Source: Methyloceanibacter sp. (lineage in GTDB: Bacteria; Pseudomonadota; Alphaproteobacteria; Rhizobiales; Methyloligellaceae). From it: a stretch of DNA of 8,646 nt. This document shows, one piece after another, positions 1-5,819 of this stretch. Location: positions 1-8,646 of the forward strand of contig JALHTP010000222.1 of assembly GCA_022865725.1 (NCBI GenBank), read 5' to 3'. The notes below the pieces were generated by a model. It was not told the origin of the DNA, did no database searches, and saw only the letters and a list, made by a program, of their open reading frames with translations. The translations under genes and the position numbers were made by a program. Each line of letters begins with the position of its first letter. Position 1 is the first letter of the stretch.

Positions 1-26
1 GGGAAGCAGGCGTTAGAGTCAATCCA

Positions 27-806
27 CTAGACGACGGGTTCTTCCTCGGGCACGGGCTTGGCGGCTTTGGCCTTGGCCAGCTTGCGCAACGCTTCCTGCT
101 GCTGGTCGGGCCCGACGAGACCGGCGGAGACAATGAGCTTCGCCGCATCCTCGACGGCGAGTGCGAGCGGGAGCACCTCGCTTGCCGGCACGAAGACGAT
201 GAAGCCGGTGGTTGGATTGGGACCGTTCGGCATGAACACGGTGATGAGCGGATTGCCGCCGCCGATCTTCTCCTCGATCTCGTGCGGCGGATCGCCGGCG
301 AGAAACACGATGGCGTAAATTCCGCGCCTGGGGAACTCGACCAGCCCAACGCGCTTGAACGAGGTGCCGCTCTTGGAGAAGATCGTCGTGAAGATCTGCT
401 TGATCAGCCGGTAGACGCCGCGCACCACCGGCATGCGGTCGAGCATCATCTCGCCATAGCTGACGATGGTGCGCCCGAACAAATTGGCGGTGGTCGCGCC
501 CACCACCATCAGCCCGAAGATGCCGACGATGAGGCCAACGCCCGGAACGTTGAAAGGAAGATAGGTGTCGGGCAGGTAGGCCTGGGGCAGAAGCGGCTTC
601 ACCCAGGCATCGACCAAATTGATGAACCACCACACGACGTAGAGGGTGATGGCGACCGGGCCGACGACGATGAGACCGGTGAGGAAATAGCCGCGCAGGC
701 GCGGGCCGATATGCGATGAGGCAGGCTCTGCGTCTGCTCCAGCCAGCAATACCAGCTGATCCTCGGACGCTGCGCTTTCGGATGCGGACTTGTCTTTGAT
801 CTTCAT
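27..806 (-). CDS. DUF502 family inner-membrane protein
   Basis: This 259-residue protein has two hydrophobic segments, at about residues 39-63 and 88-110, followed by a soluble C-terminal domain. The motif RMPVVRGVYRLIKQI (about 124-138) and the segment PNGPNPTTGF (about 193-202) are what I recall as hallmarks of the DUF502 family, which also includes the plant COV1/LCV proteins. The biochemical role is unknown; an envelope or trafficking function is only a guess. I chose the ATG at 804-806 because GAAAG lies just upstream. The reading frame also extends to a TTG at 834-836, which would add ten residues but has no better ribosome binding site. The C-terminal tail (about 234-259) is Lys/Ala/Glu-rich and probably disordered. 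The gene follows the glmU-glmS-SPOR block on the same strand after a 151-bp gap, so it may have its own promoter. Family assignment is firm; function is not. Confidence 0.93.
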   Translation of the reverse strand: MKIKDKSASESAASEDQLVLLAGADAEPASSHIGPRLRGYFLTGLIVVGPVAITLYVVWWFINLVDAWVKPLLPQAYLPDTYLPFNVPGVGLIVGIFGLMVVGATTANLFGRTIVSYGEMMLDRMPVVRGVYRLIKQIFTTIFSKSGTSFKRVGLVEFPRRGIYAIVFLAGDPPHEIEEKIGGGNPLITVFMPNGPNPTTGFIVFVPASEVLPLALAVEDAAKLIVSAGLVGPDQQQEALRKLAKAKAAKPVPEEEPVV

Positions 807-958
807 GGGGCTTTCAGAACGACGATTCAAACGCAACTGCGGCTTGCGACAGGCACCCGCCGGAAGCGCATTAGCACATCCTCATTAAAGAAAGTGAGGC
901 CGGCTTGGTACGCGGGAACTGAGGCTACGCCTCGACGCGTCATGCGGGGATAGGCGGC
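807..958. other. Intergenic gap with two small hairpins
   Basis: This stretch separates the stop of the TPR/SPOR gene from the chosen start of the DUF502 gene, both minus strand. It holds two short inverted repeats: CCTCA at 880-884 with TGAGG at 895-899 (10-nt loop), and GAGGC at 921-925 with GCCTC at 929-933 (3-nt loop). The perfect palindrome GACGCGTC lies at 934-941. Neither hairpin is followed by a clear T-run on the minus strand, so a Rho-independent terminator is not supported. They may be attenuators, mRNA-end structures or chance. No convincing -35/-10 pair for the DUF502 gene was found. Confidence 0.35.
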
Positions 959-2164
959 TCAAGGCGTCGCGAGAGAGCAATCGATCCCGCTCCGCTTCAA
1001 GGCGTTGCAGACTTTAAGGCTTTCCGCCTTGTCCGGGAAGGGTCCGATCCGGAGGCTGTAGAAGGTGCCGAAATTACCGATATCGACCTTCTCGATCTGG
1101 GGCTGTGCGCCCGACACGTCCTGCCGCTGCGATACTTTCTTCCACAGCGCCTTGGCCTCGTCCTCGGAGCGGCTGGTGGCAAGTTGCAGGCGGTAGGCGC
1201 CGCCGGCCGAGGGGGCCGCCGCCGGTTGCGCCTGCGGCTCCGCTTCAGCGCTCCGATTGAACAGGCGCGACCAGCGGCTGTTGCTTTCGCTTCCGCCCGC
1301 GCTCGCCGAGGCTGCTTGGCTGTCGGTGGTGGTGGACCAACTCGAGCCCGCGGCAGCGGCCGACGACTGAGCTGGGGGCTTGCTCGGTGGAGGCGTTGGC
1401 GCGGGCGATGCCGAGGCCGCAGGCGATGGCTGCGGAGCTGGCGGTACCGGGGCGGGCGAGCCGGTCGCCGATCCGAACCAGCGCGTGAGACGGTTGCCGC
1501 CGCCGCTGCTGCTGCTGCTTGGTTGCTGCTCTCCGGCGACCGAGGTGCTCCAGGCGCCCGCGTCCGCCGTGCGAGTAGGCGGCGGCGCAGAGGCTTCGTT
1601 CCGCGCGCTTGCGCTCGACCCGCCTTGATCCTCGGGGCGTACTTCCGTGGAAAAAGCGGCGATGGCGGCGGCGCCTGCAACCGAGCCTCCATTTTCCGCG
1701 ATGAGCGCGTCGACCTCGCCGCCTCCGGCCTTGCGCGCCGCGGCAATCTCGGCGGCGCCCTCTCGGCTGAGGCCCGCGGCCTGGAAGGCGAGCCCGCGAT
1801 TGACCAGCGCCTTGATCCGGTCAGGCTCCGGCAGCCCGAGCCAGATGGCGGCGCCGAGATCGGCGATGGCGTGGGCCGGCTCCCCCATCTTGCGATAGGC
1901 GATGCCTCTCAGATAAAGCGCCTTGGCCGCCTCGCCCGGCGTGGCGCTATCGGAATTGATGGTGGCGGAAAGCTGCCGCACCGCGGCGTCATATTTGCCG
2001 GCCGCCAAGGAGGCGGCGCCGCTTTTGAGCCCGGCGTCCTCCGCCTGGGCCGGCAGGGAGGCAGCGCCAAGCGCAAGCGCCGCGGCCAGAATGCACGCGC
2101 GCGGGAGGTGGTGCCCGCCGAAAGCAAGACGGCGCGCCCGGAAGGACTTCCGATTTTCGGCCAT
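959..2164 (-). CDS. Exported TPR-like protein with C-terminal SPOR domain
   Basis: From the ATG at 2162-2164 the product is 401 residues. A Sec signal peptide covers residues 1-41, with a hydrophobic core and cleavage predicted after AQA before ED. Residues about 46-145 form one to three degenerate TPR-like helical hairpins, with ALYLRGIAYRKMGEPAHAI as the clearest. A long Ser/Ala/Pro-rich linker follows (about 160-320). The SPOR domain occupies about 324-401, recognised by YRLQLATSRS, YSLRIGPF and a C-terminal C-X9-C pair (Cys386, Cys396). SPOR domains bind peptidoglycan glycan strands, so this is probably a periplasmic wall-associated protein; the TPR part may bind a partner. The linker contains a duplicated W-S-T...R-x-x-R-x-F module. 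The frame extends four codons upstream to a TTG at 2174-2176; neither start has a good Shine-Dalgarno, and I prefer the ATG. It begins 44 bp after glmS with no terminator between, suggesting cotranscription. Confidence 0.88.
   Translation of the reverse strand: MAENRKSFRARRLAFGGHHLPRACILAAALALGAASLPAQAEDAGLKSGAASLAAGKYDAAVRQLSATINSDSATPGEAAKALYLRGIAYRKMGEPAHAIADLGAAIWLGLPEPDRIKALVNRGLAFQAAGLSREGAAEIAAARKAGGGEVDALIAENGGSVAGAAAIAAFSTEVRPEDQGGSSASARNEASAPPPTRTADAGAWSTSVAGEQQPSSSSSGGGNRLTRWFGSATGSPAPVPPAPQPSPAASASPAPTPPPSKPPAQSSAAAAGSSWSTTTDSQAASASAGGSESNSRWSRLFNRSAEAEPQAQPAAAPSAGGAYRLQLATSRSEDEAKALWKKVSQRQDVSGAQPQIEKVDIGNFGTFYSLRIGPFPDKAESLKVCNALKRSGIDCSLATP
1259..1552 (-). repeat. Internal duplicated linker module in the TPR/SPOR protein
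   Basis: Two copies of a short protein module sit in the linker. Copy 1 (DNA 1475-1552) starts WSTS and ends RLTRWF, residues 205-230. Copy 2 (DNA 1259-1339) starts WSTT and ends RWSRLF, residues 276-302. The distance from Trp to the final Phe is 25 residues in copy 1 and 26 in copy 2, and a Ser-rich stretch with Gly-Gly lies in the middle of each. Each copy is followed by a Pro/Ala-rich tract. The DNA has diverged, so this is seen at the protein level. It may be an old internal duplication or two docking motifs under selection. Confidence 0.6.
1496..1519. repeat. Trinucleotide tract (GCC)3(GCT)5
   Basis: On the plus strand the sequence is three GCC followed by five GCT. On the coding (minus) strand it reads five AGC and then three GGC, giving Ser5-Gly3 in the linker of the TPR/SPOR protein. 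Such in-frame triplet runs can gain or lose units by slippage without breaking the frame, so linker length may vary between strains. Confidence 0.75.
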
Positions 2165-2208
2165 GTCATTGCTCAAACAAAGAAATCGGGCAAATCCGAG
2201 GCTATAGT

Positions 2209-4029
2209 CTATTCCACCGTCACGGATTTTGCGAGATTTCGCGGCTGATCCACGTCGGTCCCCATGAAGACGGCCGTGTAATAGGCGATCAGCTGCACCG
2301 GCACGGCATAGACCAGCGGCGCCACGAAGCGGTGCACCGGCGGCACGGCGAGATAGGCTGCGACGGCGCAGCCGGTGCTCGAAGGGTCCGCATCGCTGAC
2401 CAGCACGATCCTTCCGCCCCGCGCCGCGACCTCCTGCATGTTGGAGACGGTCTTATCGAAGAGATCGTCGCGCGGCGCGATGACGATGACCGGCATGTTC
2501 TCGTCGATCAGGGCGATCGGCCCATGCTTCAGCTCGCCGGCGGCATAGCCTTCAGCGTGGATGTAGGAGATCTCCTTGAGCTTGAGCGCGCCTTCCAGAG
2601 CGATCGGGTAGCTCGACCCGCGGCCGAGATAGAGCACGTCGCGCGCCTTGGAGAGCTGATGCCCGAGCGCCTCGTAAGGCTTCTCATCGCGCAGCACCGT
2701 CGCCATGAGGCGCGGCACCTCGCCCAGCGCCTGGACCAGCTCGGCCTCGAGCGCAGGGCCGATCACGCCGCGCGCTTTGCCCGCCGCGATGGCGAGGCAG
2801 GCAAGCACCGTAAGCTGGCAGGTGAAGGCCTTGGTCGAGGCGACGCCGATCTCCGGCCCGGCAAGCGTCGGCAGGATGGCGTCCGATTCCCGCGCGATCG
2901 AGGATTCGCGCACATTGACGATGGAGAGAATGTGCTGGCCTTGCGCGCGGCAATAACGCAGCGTGGCAAGCGTATCGGCGGTCTCGCCAGATTGCGAGAC
3001 GAACAGCGCCGCGCCTCCGGTATCGAGCGCCGTCTCGCGATAGCGGAACTCAGAGGCGATATCGACATCGACGGGCAGCTTCGCCCAGCGCTCGAACCAA
3101 TATTTGGCGACGAGGCAGGCATAGAAAGCGGTGCCGCAAGCCGACAGCGAGAGCCGGGTGAGTCTGGCGAAGTCGAAGGGAAGCGCGGGGATGTCGACGC
3201 GGTTCGTGGCGAGATCGACATAGGCTGCCAGCGTGTGGCCGATCACTTCCGGCTGCTCGTGGATCTCCTTGGCCATGAAATGGCGGTGGTTGCCCTTGTC
3301 GACGAGGAGCGCGGTGGCGAGCGAGCGGGTGATCGCCCGCTCCACGGCGTTGCCGTTGCGGTCGCGGATGGCGACGCCCTTCCGCGTCATCACCGCCCAG
3401 TCGCCGTCCTCGAGATAGGCGATCTCGTCGGTGAAGGGGGCGAGAGCGATCGCGTCGGAGCCGACGAACATCTCGTCCTTGCCATAGCCGATGGCGAGCG
3501 GGCTCCCCTGGCGCGCCACGATCATCAGATCGTTAAAGCCGGCGAAGATCATGGCCAGCGCAAAGGCGCCCTTGAGCCGCTTCAGCGCATGGTAGACCGC
3601 GCGGATGGGATCGCTGCCGGCTCTCAGCTCGCGGGTGATGAGATGGGCGATGACCTCGGTGTCGGTGTCGCTGGTGAACACCGCGCCTTGGGCGATCAGC
3701 TCTTCCTTCAGCTCGCGGAAATTCTCGATGATGCCGTTATGCACGACCGAGACGAGATCGGTCATGTGCGGGTGCGCGTTGGATTCGATCGGCTTGCCGT
3801 GGGTGGCCCAGCGGGTATGGCCGATGCCGGTGTCCCCATGGAGCGGGGATCTCTTGAGCAGGTCTTCGAGATTGCGCAGCTTGCCTTCGGCGCGGCGGCG
3901 GCCGAGATGGCCGTTCTCGACGGTGGCGACGCCCGCGGAATCGTAGCCGCGATATTCCAGGCGCTTCAGCGCGTCGACCAGCTGTTCGGCAACAGGTCCT
4001 TTGCCGAGGACGCCAACGATGCCGCACAT
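2209..4029 (-). CDS. glmS: Glutamine-fructose-6-phosphate aminotransferase (isomerizing)
   Basis: This cytoplasmic enzyme makes glucosamine-6-phosphate from fructose-6-phosphate and glutamine, the first committed step to UDP-GlcNAc. The protein is 606 residues, close to the 609 of E. coli GlmS. The N-terminal glutaminase domain begins MCGIVGV, with Cys2 as the nucleophile exposed after Met removal. HTRWATHGKP (71-80), HNGI (97-100) and Asp123 form the glutamine site. Two SIS sugar-isomerase domains follow, with SACGTA (296-301), SQSGET (345-350), the EGALKLKEISYIHAEGY segment (479-495, including Glu486), KHGP (501-504) and the C-terminal LAKSVTVE carrying the conserved lysine. All key residues I can place are present. 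The ATG is preceded by GGGAG and AGGGGA sequences. It starts 66 bp after the glmU stop on the same strand. That gap is too short to hold a glmS ribozyme. Confidence 0.98.
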   Translation of the reverse strand: MCGIVGVLGKGPVAEQLVDALKRLEYRGYDSAGVATVENGHLGRRRAEGKLRNLEDLLKRSPLHGDTGIGHTRWATHGKPIESNAHPHMTDLVSVVHNGIIENFRELKEELIAQGAVFTSDTDTEVIAHLITRELRAGSDPIRAVYHALKRLKGAFALAMIFAGFNDLMIVARQGSPLAIGYGKDEMFVGSDAIALAPFTDEIAYLEDGDWAVMTRKGVAIRDRNGNAVERAITRSLATALLVDKGNHRHFMAKEIHEQPEVIGHTLAAYVDLATNRVDIPALPFDFARLTRLSLSACGTAFYACLVAKYWFERWAKLPVDVDIASEFRYRETALDTGGAALFVSQSGETADTLATLRYCRAQGQHILSIVNVRESSIARESDAILPTLAGPEIGVASTKAFTCQLTVLACLAIAAGKARGVIGPALEAELVQALGEVPRLMATVLRDEKPYEALGHQLSKARDVLYLGRGSSYPIALEGALKLKEISYIHAEGYAAGELKHGPIALIDENMPVIVIAPRDDLFDKTVSNMQEVAARGGRIVLVSDADPSSTGCAVAAYLAVPPVHRFVAPLVYAVPVQLIAYYTAVFMGTDVDQPRNLAKSVTVE

Positions 4030-4095
4030 CGTCCCCTACTCCCTCACACCCTGGCTACTGGTTAATTGGCACCGTTCTGTGTCGCAACTCACGCT

Positions 4096-5469
4096 CTATG
4101 TCCTCTTGTTTCCGCCGTTCTTCGGCTTGCGCTTGCGCCGCTCGCGCATTTTCGCCGCCCACCCTTCGCGCTCTTCCTGCGGACTTCTTGTGAGCGCCAG
4201 CGCATCGGGCGCGACGTCCTTGGAGATGACGCTTCCCGATCCGATATAGGCGCCCTCCCCGATCTTGACCGGCGCCACGAGCGATGAGTTGGAGCCTATG
4301 AAGGCGTCCGCCCCGATCTCGGTCCGATGCTTGGCGAAGCCGTCATAGTTGCAGGTGATGGTGCCGGCGCCGACGTTAGCGCGCGCGCCGACGCTCGTGT
4401 CGCCGATATAAGTTAGATGGTTAACCTTGGCGCCCTCGCCGATCTCCGACTGCTTGATCTCGACGAAATTGCCGACATGCGCGTCCTTGGCGAGGACGGC
4501 TCCGGGCCGCAGCCGCGCGAATGGGCCGACCGTCGCCCCTTTGCCGATGCGCGAGTCCTGCATGTAGCAGAAGCTCTTGATGGTGGCGTCGTCTTCGATG
4601 ACGACGCGCACGCCGATCACCACATGCGGCTCGATGATCACGTCCTTGCCGATGCGGGTGTCGTGGCTGAGGAACACCGTCTCGGGCGCCACCAGCGTCG
4701 CGCCATTGGCCATGACGCTCGCGCGCAGCCGCCGCTGCATGAGGATTTCCGCCTCGGCGAGCTCGGCGCGGGAGTTCACTCCGAGCACTTCCTCCGCGTT
4801 CGACAAGACCATGCGCGCTTCGAGCCTGTCGCCGCGGGCGAGCGCAGCCGCGTCGGTGAGATAGAATTCCTTGTTGGCGTTGTCGTTGCCGATGCGGCCG
4901 AGAAGGCCGAGCAAGGTCTTGCTCGAGCGGAACGCCATGATCCCCGAATTGCAGAGGGTGAGCGCGCGCTCCTCCTCGCTTGCGTCCTTCTCCTCGCGAA
5001 TGGCCGCAAGGCGGCCGCGGTCGTCGAGAAGGAGCCGGCCGTAGCCCGTGGGGTTCTCCGCCTCGAAGCCGATCACCACGAGGTCGGCGCCTGAGATGAG
5101 CTCGGCGCGAGCTTTGTGCAGCGTCTCAGGCATTAGCAGCGGCGTGTCGCCATAAAGAACAAGCACGTGACCCTGGAATTCCTCGACGGCGCGCCGCGCG
5201 GCCTTGACCGCATCGGCGGTGCCAAGTTGCTCGGCCTGAACGAACATTTCGATCTTCGGATCGAGCGCGGTTGCCGCGGCGGCGACCTCGTCCATCCCCG
5301 GCCCGACCACGACCGCGCAGCGGGTGAGCCCCGCCGCCTTCGCCGCATGCAGCACATGCGCGAGCAGCGGCGCGCCGGCAAGCCTGTGCAGCACCTTGGG
5401 CCGGTCGGACTTCATCCGCGTGCCTTTGCCCGCGGCAAGGATAATGGCGAGAGCCGGAGTTTCAGTCAT
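4096..5469 (-). CDS. glmU: Bifunctional UDP-GlcNAc pyrophosphorylase / GlcN-1-P N-acetyltransferase
   Basis: GlmU acetylates glucosamine-1-phosphate with acetyl-CoA and then couples the product to UTP, giving UDP-GlcNAc for peptidoglycan and lipid A. At 457 residues it matches the usual length. The N-terminal Rossmann-type pyrophosphorylase domain has LAAGKGTRMK (11-20), YGDTPL (106-111, with the metal-binding Asp108), NSGIMA (174-179), NKEFYLTD (199-206) and GVN (230-232). A left-handed beta-helix of hexapeptide repeats begins near residue 255. The acetyltransferase site shows NHLTYIGD (350-357, with catalytic His351) and TITCNYDG (370-377). The last 18 residues are a basic Lys/Arg-rich tail. 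The ATG at 5467-5469 has GAGG four bases upstream. It is the first gene of the minus-strand block, in the order glmU then glmS, and no convincing promoter could be named in the 350 bp upstream. Confidence 0.98.
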   Translation of the reverse strand: MTETPALAIILAAGKGTRMKSDRPKVLHRLAGAPLLAHVLHAAKAAGLTRCAVVVGPGMDEVAAAATALDPKIEMFVQAEQLGTADAVKAARRAVEEFQGHVLVLYGDTPLLMPETLHKARAELISGADLVVIGFEAENPTGYGRLLLDDRGRLAAIREEKDASEEERALTLCNSGIMAFRSSKTLLGLLGRIGNDNANKEFYLTDAAALARGDRLEARMVLSNAEEVLGVNSRAELAEAEILMQRRLRASVMANGATLVAPETVFLSHDTRIGKDVIIEPHVVIGVRVVIEDDATIKSFCYMQDSRIGKGATVGPFARLRPGAVLAKDAHVGNFVEIKQSEIGEGAKVNHLTYIGDTSVGARANVGAGTITCNYDGFAKHRTEIGADAFIGSNSSLVAPVKIGEGAYIGSGSVISKDVAPDALALTRSPQEEREGWAAKMRERRKRKPKNGGNKRT

Positions 5470-5599
5470 GCCGCCTCAGTCAGCCTTGGATCGCTGCCAA
5501 TTTGCATCGAGAACTTCAGCAAATATCATGCTTCACGCGTTGAAAGAGAGGGTGAGGCTTGAGGCGCGTTCATCCTGTCCTTAAAGAGTAACAAGCGAA

Positions 5600-5627
5600 T
5601 CGCCGCCCCAGGCTTCGGGAACGGCGA
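5600..5627. repeat. Inverted repeat with nested stem upstream of glmU
   Basis: TCGCCG at 5600-5605 pairs with CGGCGA at 5622-5627. Inside it CCC at 5607-5609 can pair with GGG at 5617-5619, leaving a 7-nt loop, so an RNA from either strand could fold into a two-part stem. It lies about 130 bp upstream of the glmU start. No T-run follows on either strand that would make a terminator. It could be an operator, an mRNA leader element or chance in GC-rich DNA. Confidence 0.4.
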
Positions 5628-5648
5628 CCTGTCTAGTCCAAACCCCGA

Positions 5649-5668
5649 GCGAGGGCCATAACCCTCGC
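5649..5668. repeat. Perfect 7-bp inverted repeat, 6-nt loop
   Basis: GCGAGGG at 5649-5655 is followed by the loop CCATAA and then CCCTCGC at 5662-5668. All seven base pairs match and six are G-C, so it would form a stable hairpin in RNA and could equally be a dyad operator in DNA. It is 22 bp from the inverted repeat at 5600-5627, and both fall in the probable glmU upstream or leader region. No T-run follows it on either strand. Confidence 0.5.
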
Positions 5669-5705
5669 AAGGCAGACTGTCCCGCCCTAGGATCGCTTCT
5701 AGAAA

Positions 5706-5733
5706 TTGACCGGGCAGGCAGAGCGAGTATCTT
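5706..5733 (+). promoter_or_regulatory. Candidate sigma70-type promoter for the plus-strand SPOR gene
   Basis: TTGACC at 5706-5711 matches five of six bases of the -35 consensus. TATCTT at 5728-5733 matches four of six of the -10 consensus, with a 16-bp spacer. Transcription would begin near 5740, giving a leader of about 80 nt before the ATG at 5820. It is the best plus-strand promoter I could find here, but it rests on motif match alone. Confidence 0.4.
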
Positions 5734-5744
5734 CTCTTGCCCGG
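5710..5744. repeat. Inverted repeat spanning the candidate promoter
   Basis: CCGGGCA at 5710-5716 is the exact reverse complement of TGCCCGG at 5738-5744. An inner pair, AGAG at 5720-5723 with CTCT at 5734-5737, could extend the stem across a 3-nt bulge. The repeat encloses the candidate -10 hexamer and the predicted start point. That placement would suit a repressor operator, but no binding protein family can be named from the sequence. Confidence 0.4.
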
Positions 5745-5794
5745 CGGCGCAAATCGTGAGCCAAGCCTTATTGGTGTCGCTTTTCCGCCGGATT

Positions 5795-5817
5795 TTCGAA
5801 ACGGGAGGCTTCGAAAC
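5795..5817 (+). promoter_or_regulatory. Ribosome binding site flanked by two TTCGAAAC repeats
   Basis: TTCGAAAC occurs at 5795-5802 and again at 5810-5817, 15 bp apart. The 7 bp between them hold GGGAGG (5803-5808), a good Shine-Dalgarno core, 11 nt before the ATG at 5820. TTCGAA is itself palindromic, so each copy could pair with the other in the mRNA and expose or hide the ribosome site. This supports the chosen start of the SPOR gene. Any regulatory role is inference. Confidence 0.5.
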
Positions 5818-5819
5818 CC

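Larger units (their letters stand above)
5470..5819. other. Divergent intergenic region between glmU and the plus-strand SPOR gene
   Basis: These 350 bp lie between two diverging starts and must contain the promoters of both the glmU block and the SPOR gene. I see three inverted repeats (5600-5627, 5649-5668, 5710-5744), one plausible plus-strand promoter (5706-5733), the palindrome TTCTAGAA at 5697-5704, and a TTCGAAAC pair around the plus-strand ribosome binding site. Small open frames on the minus strand (5526-5831 and 5581-5847) have no recognisable domain, and each runs into or across the start of the SPOR gene, so I do not call genes here. A structured glmU leader or a small RNA is possible but not shown. 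Confidence 0.6.

Noticed and set aside
1..26. Start of a further gene left of the DUF502 stop
   Set aside because: Only 26 bases remain, with no start codon context to support a call; recG is a neighbour I recall in related genomes, but nothing here shows it.
2165..2208. Possible terminator between glmS and the TPR/SPOR gene
   Set aside because: Only short direct similarity (CCGATTT / GGATTT) is visible, with no stable stem and no T-run, so readthrough is more likely.
1184..2248. 354-residue plus-strand frame opposite the TPR/SPOR gene
   Set aside because: Arg/Gly-rich translation with no domain; the minus-strand frame has a signal peptide, TPR and SPOR features.
2332..4065. 577-residue open frame on the plus strand, antisense to glmS
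   Set aside because: It lies almost wholly opposite a clearly functional glmS, its translation is low-complexity Arg/Asp/Gly/Ala typical of antisense frames in GC-rich DNA, and no domain is visible.
4030..4095. Possible glmS ribozyme between glmU and glmS
   Set aside because: The gap is only 66 bp, too short for the ribozyme, which is also known mainly from Gram-positive bacteria.
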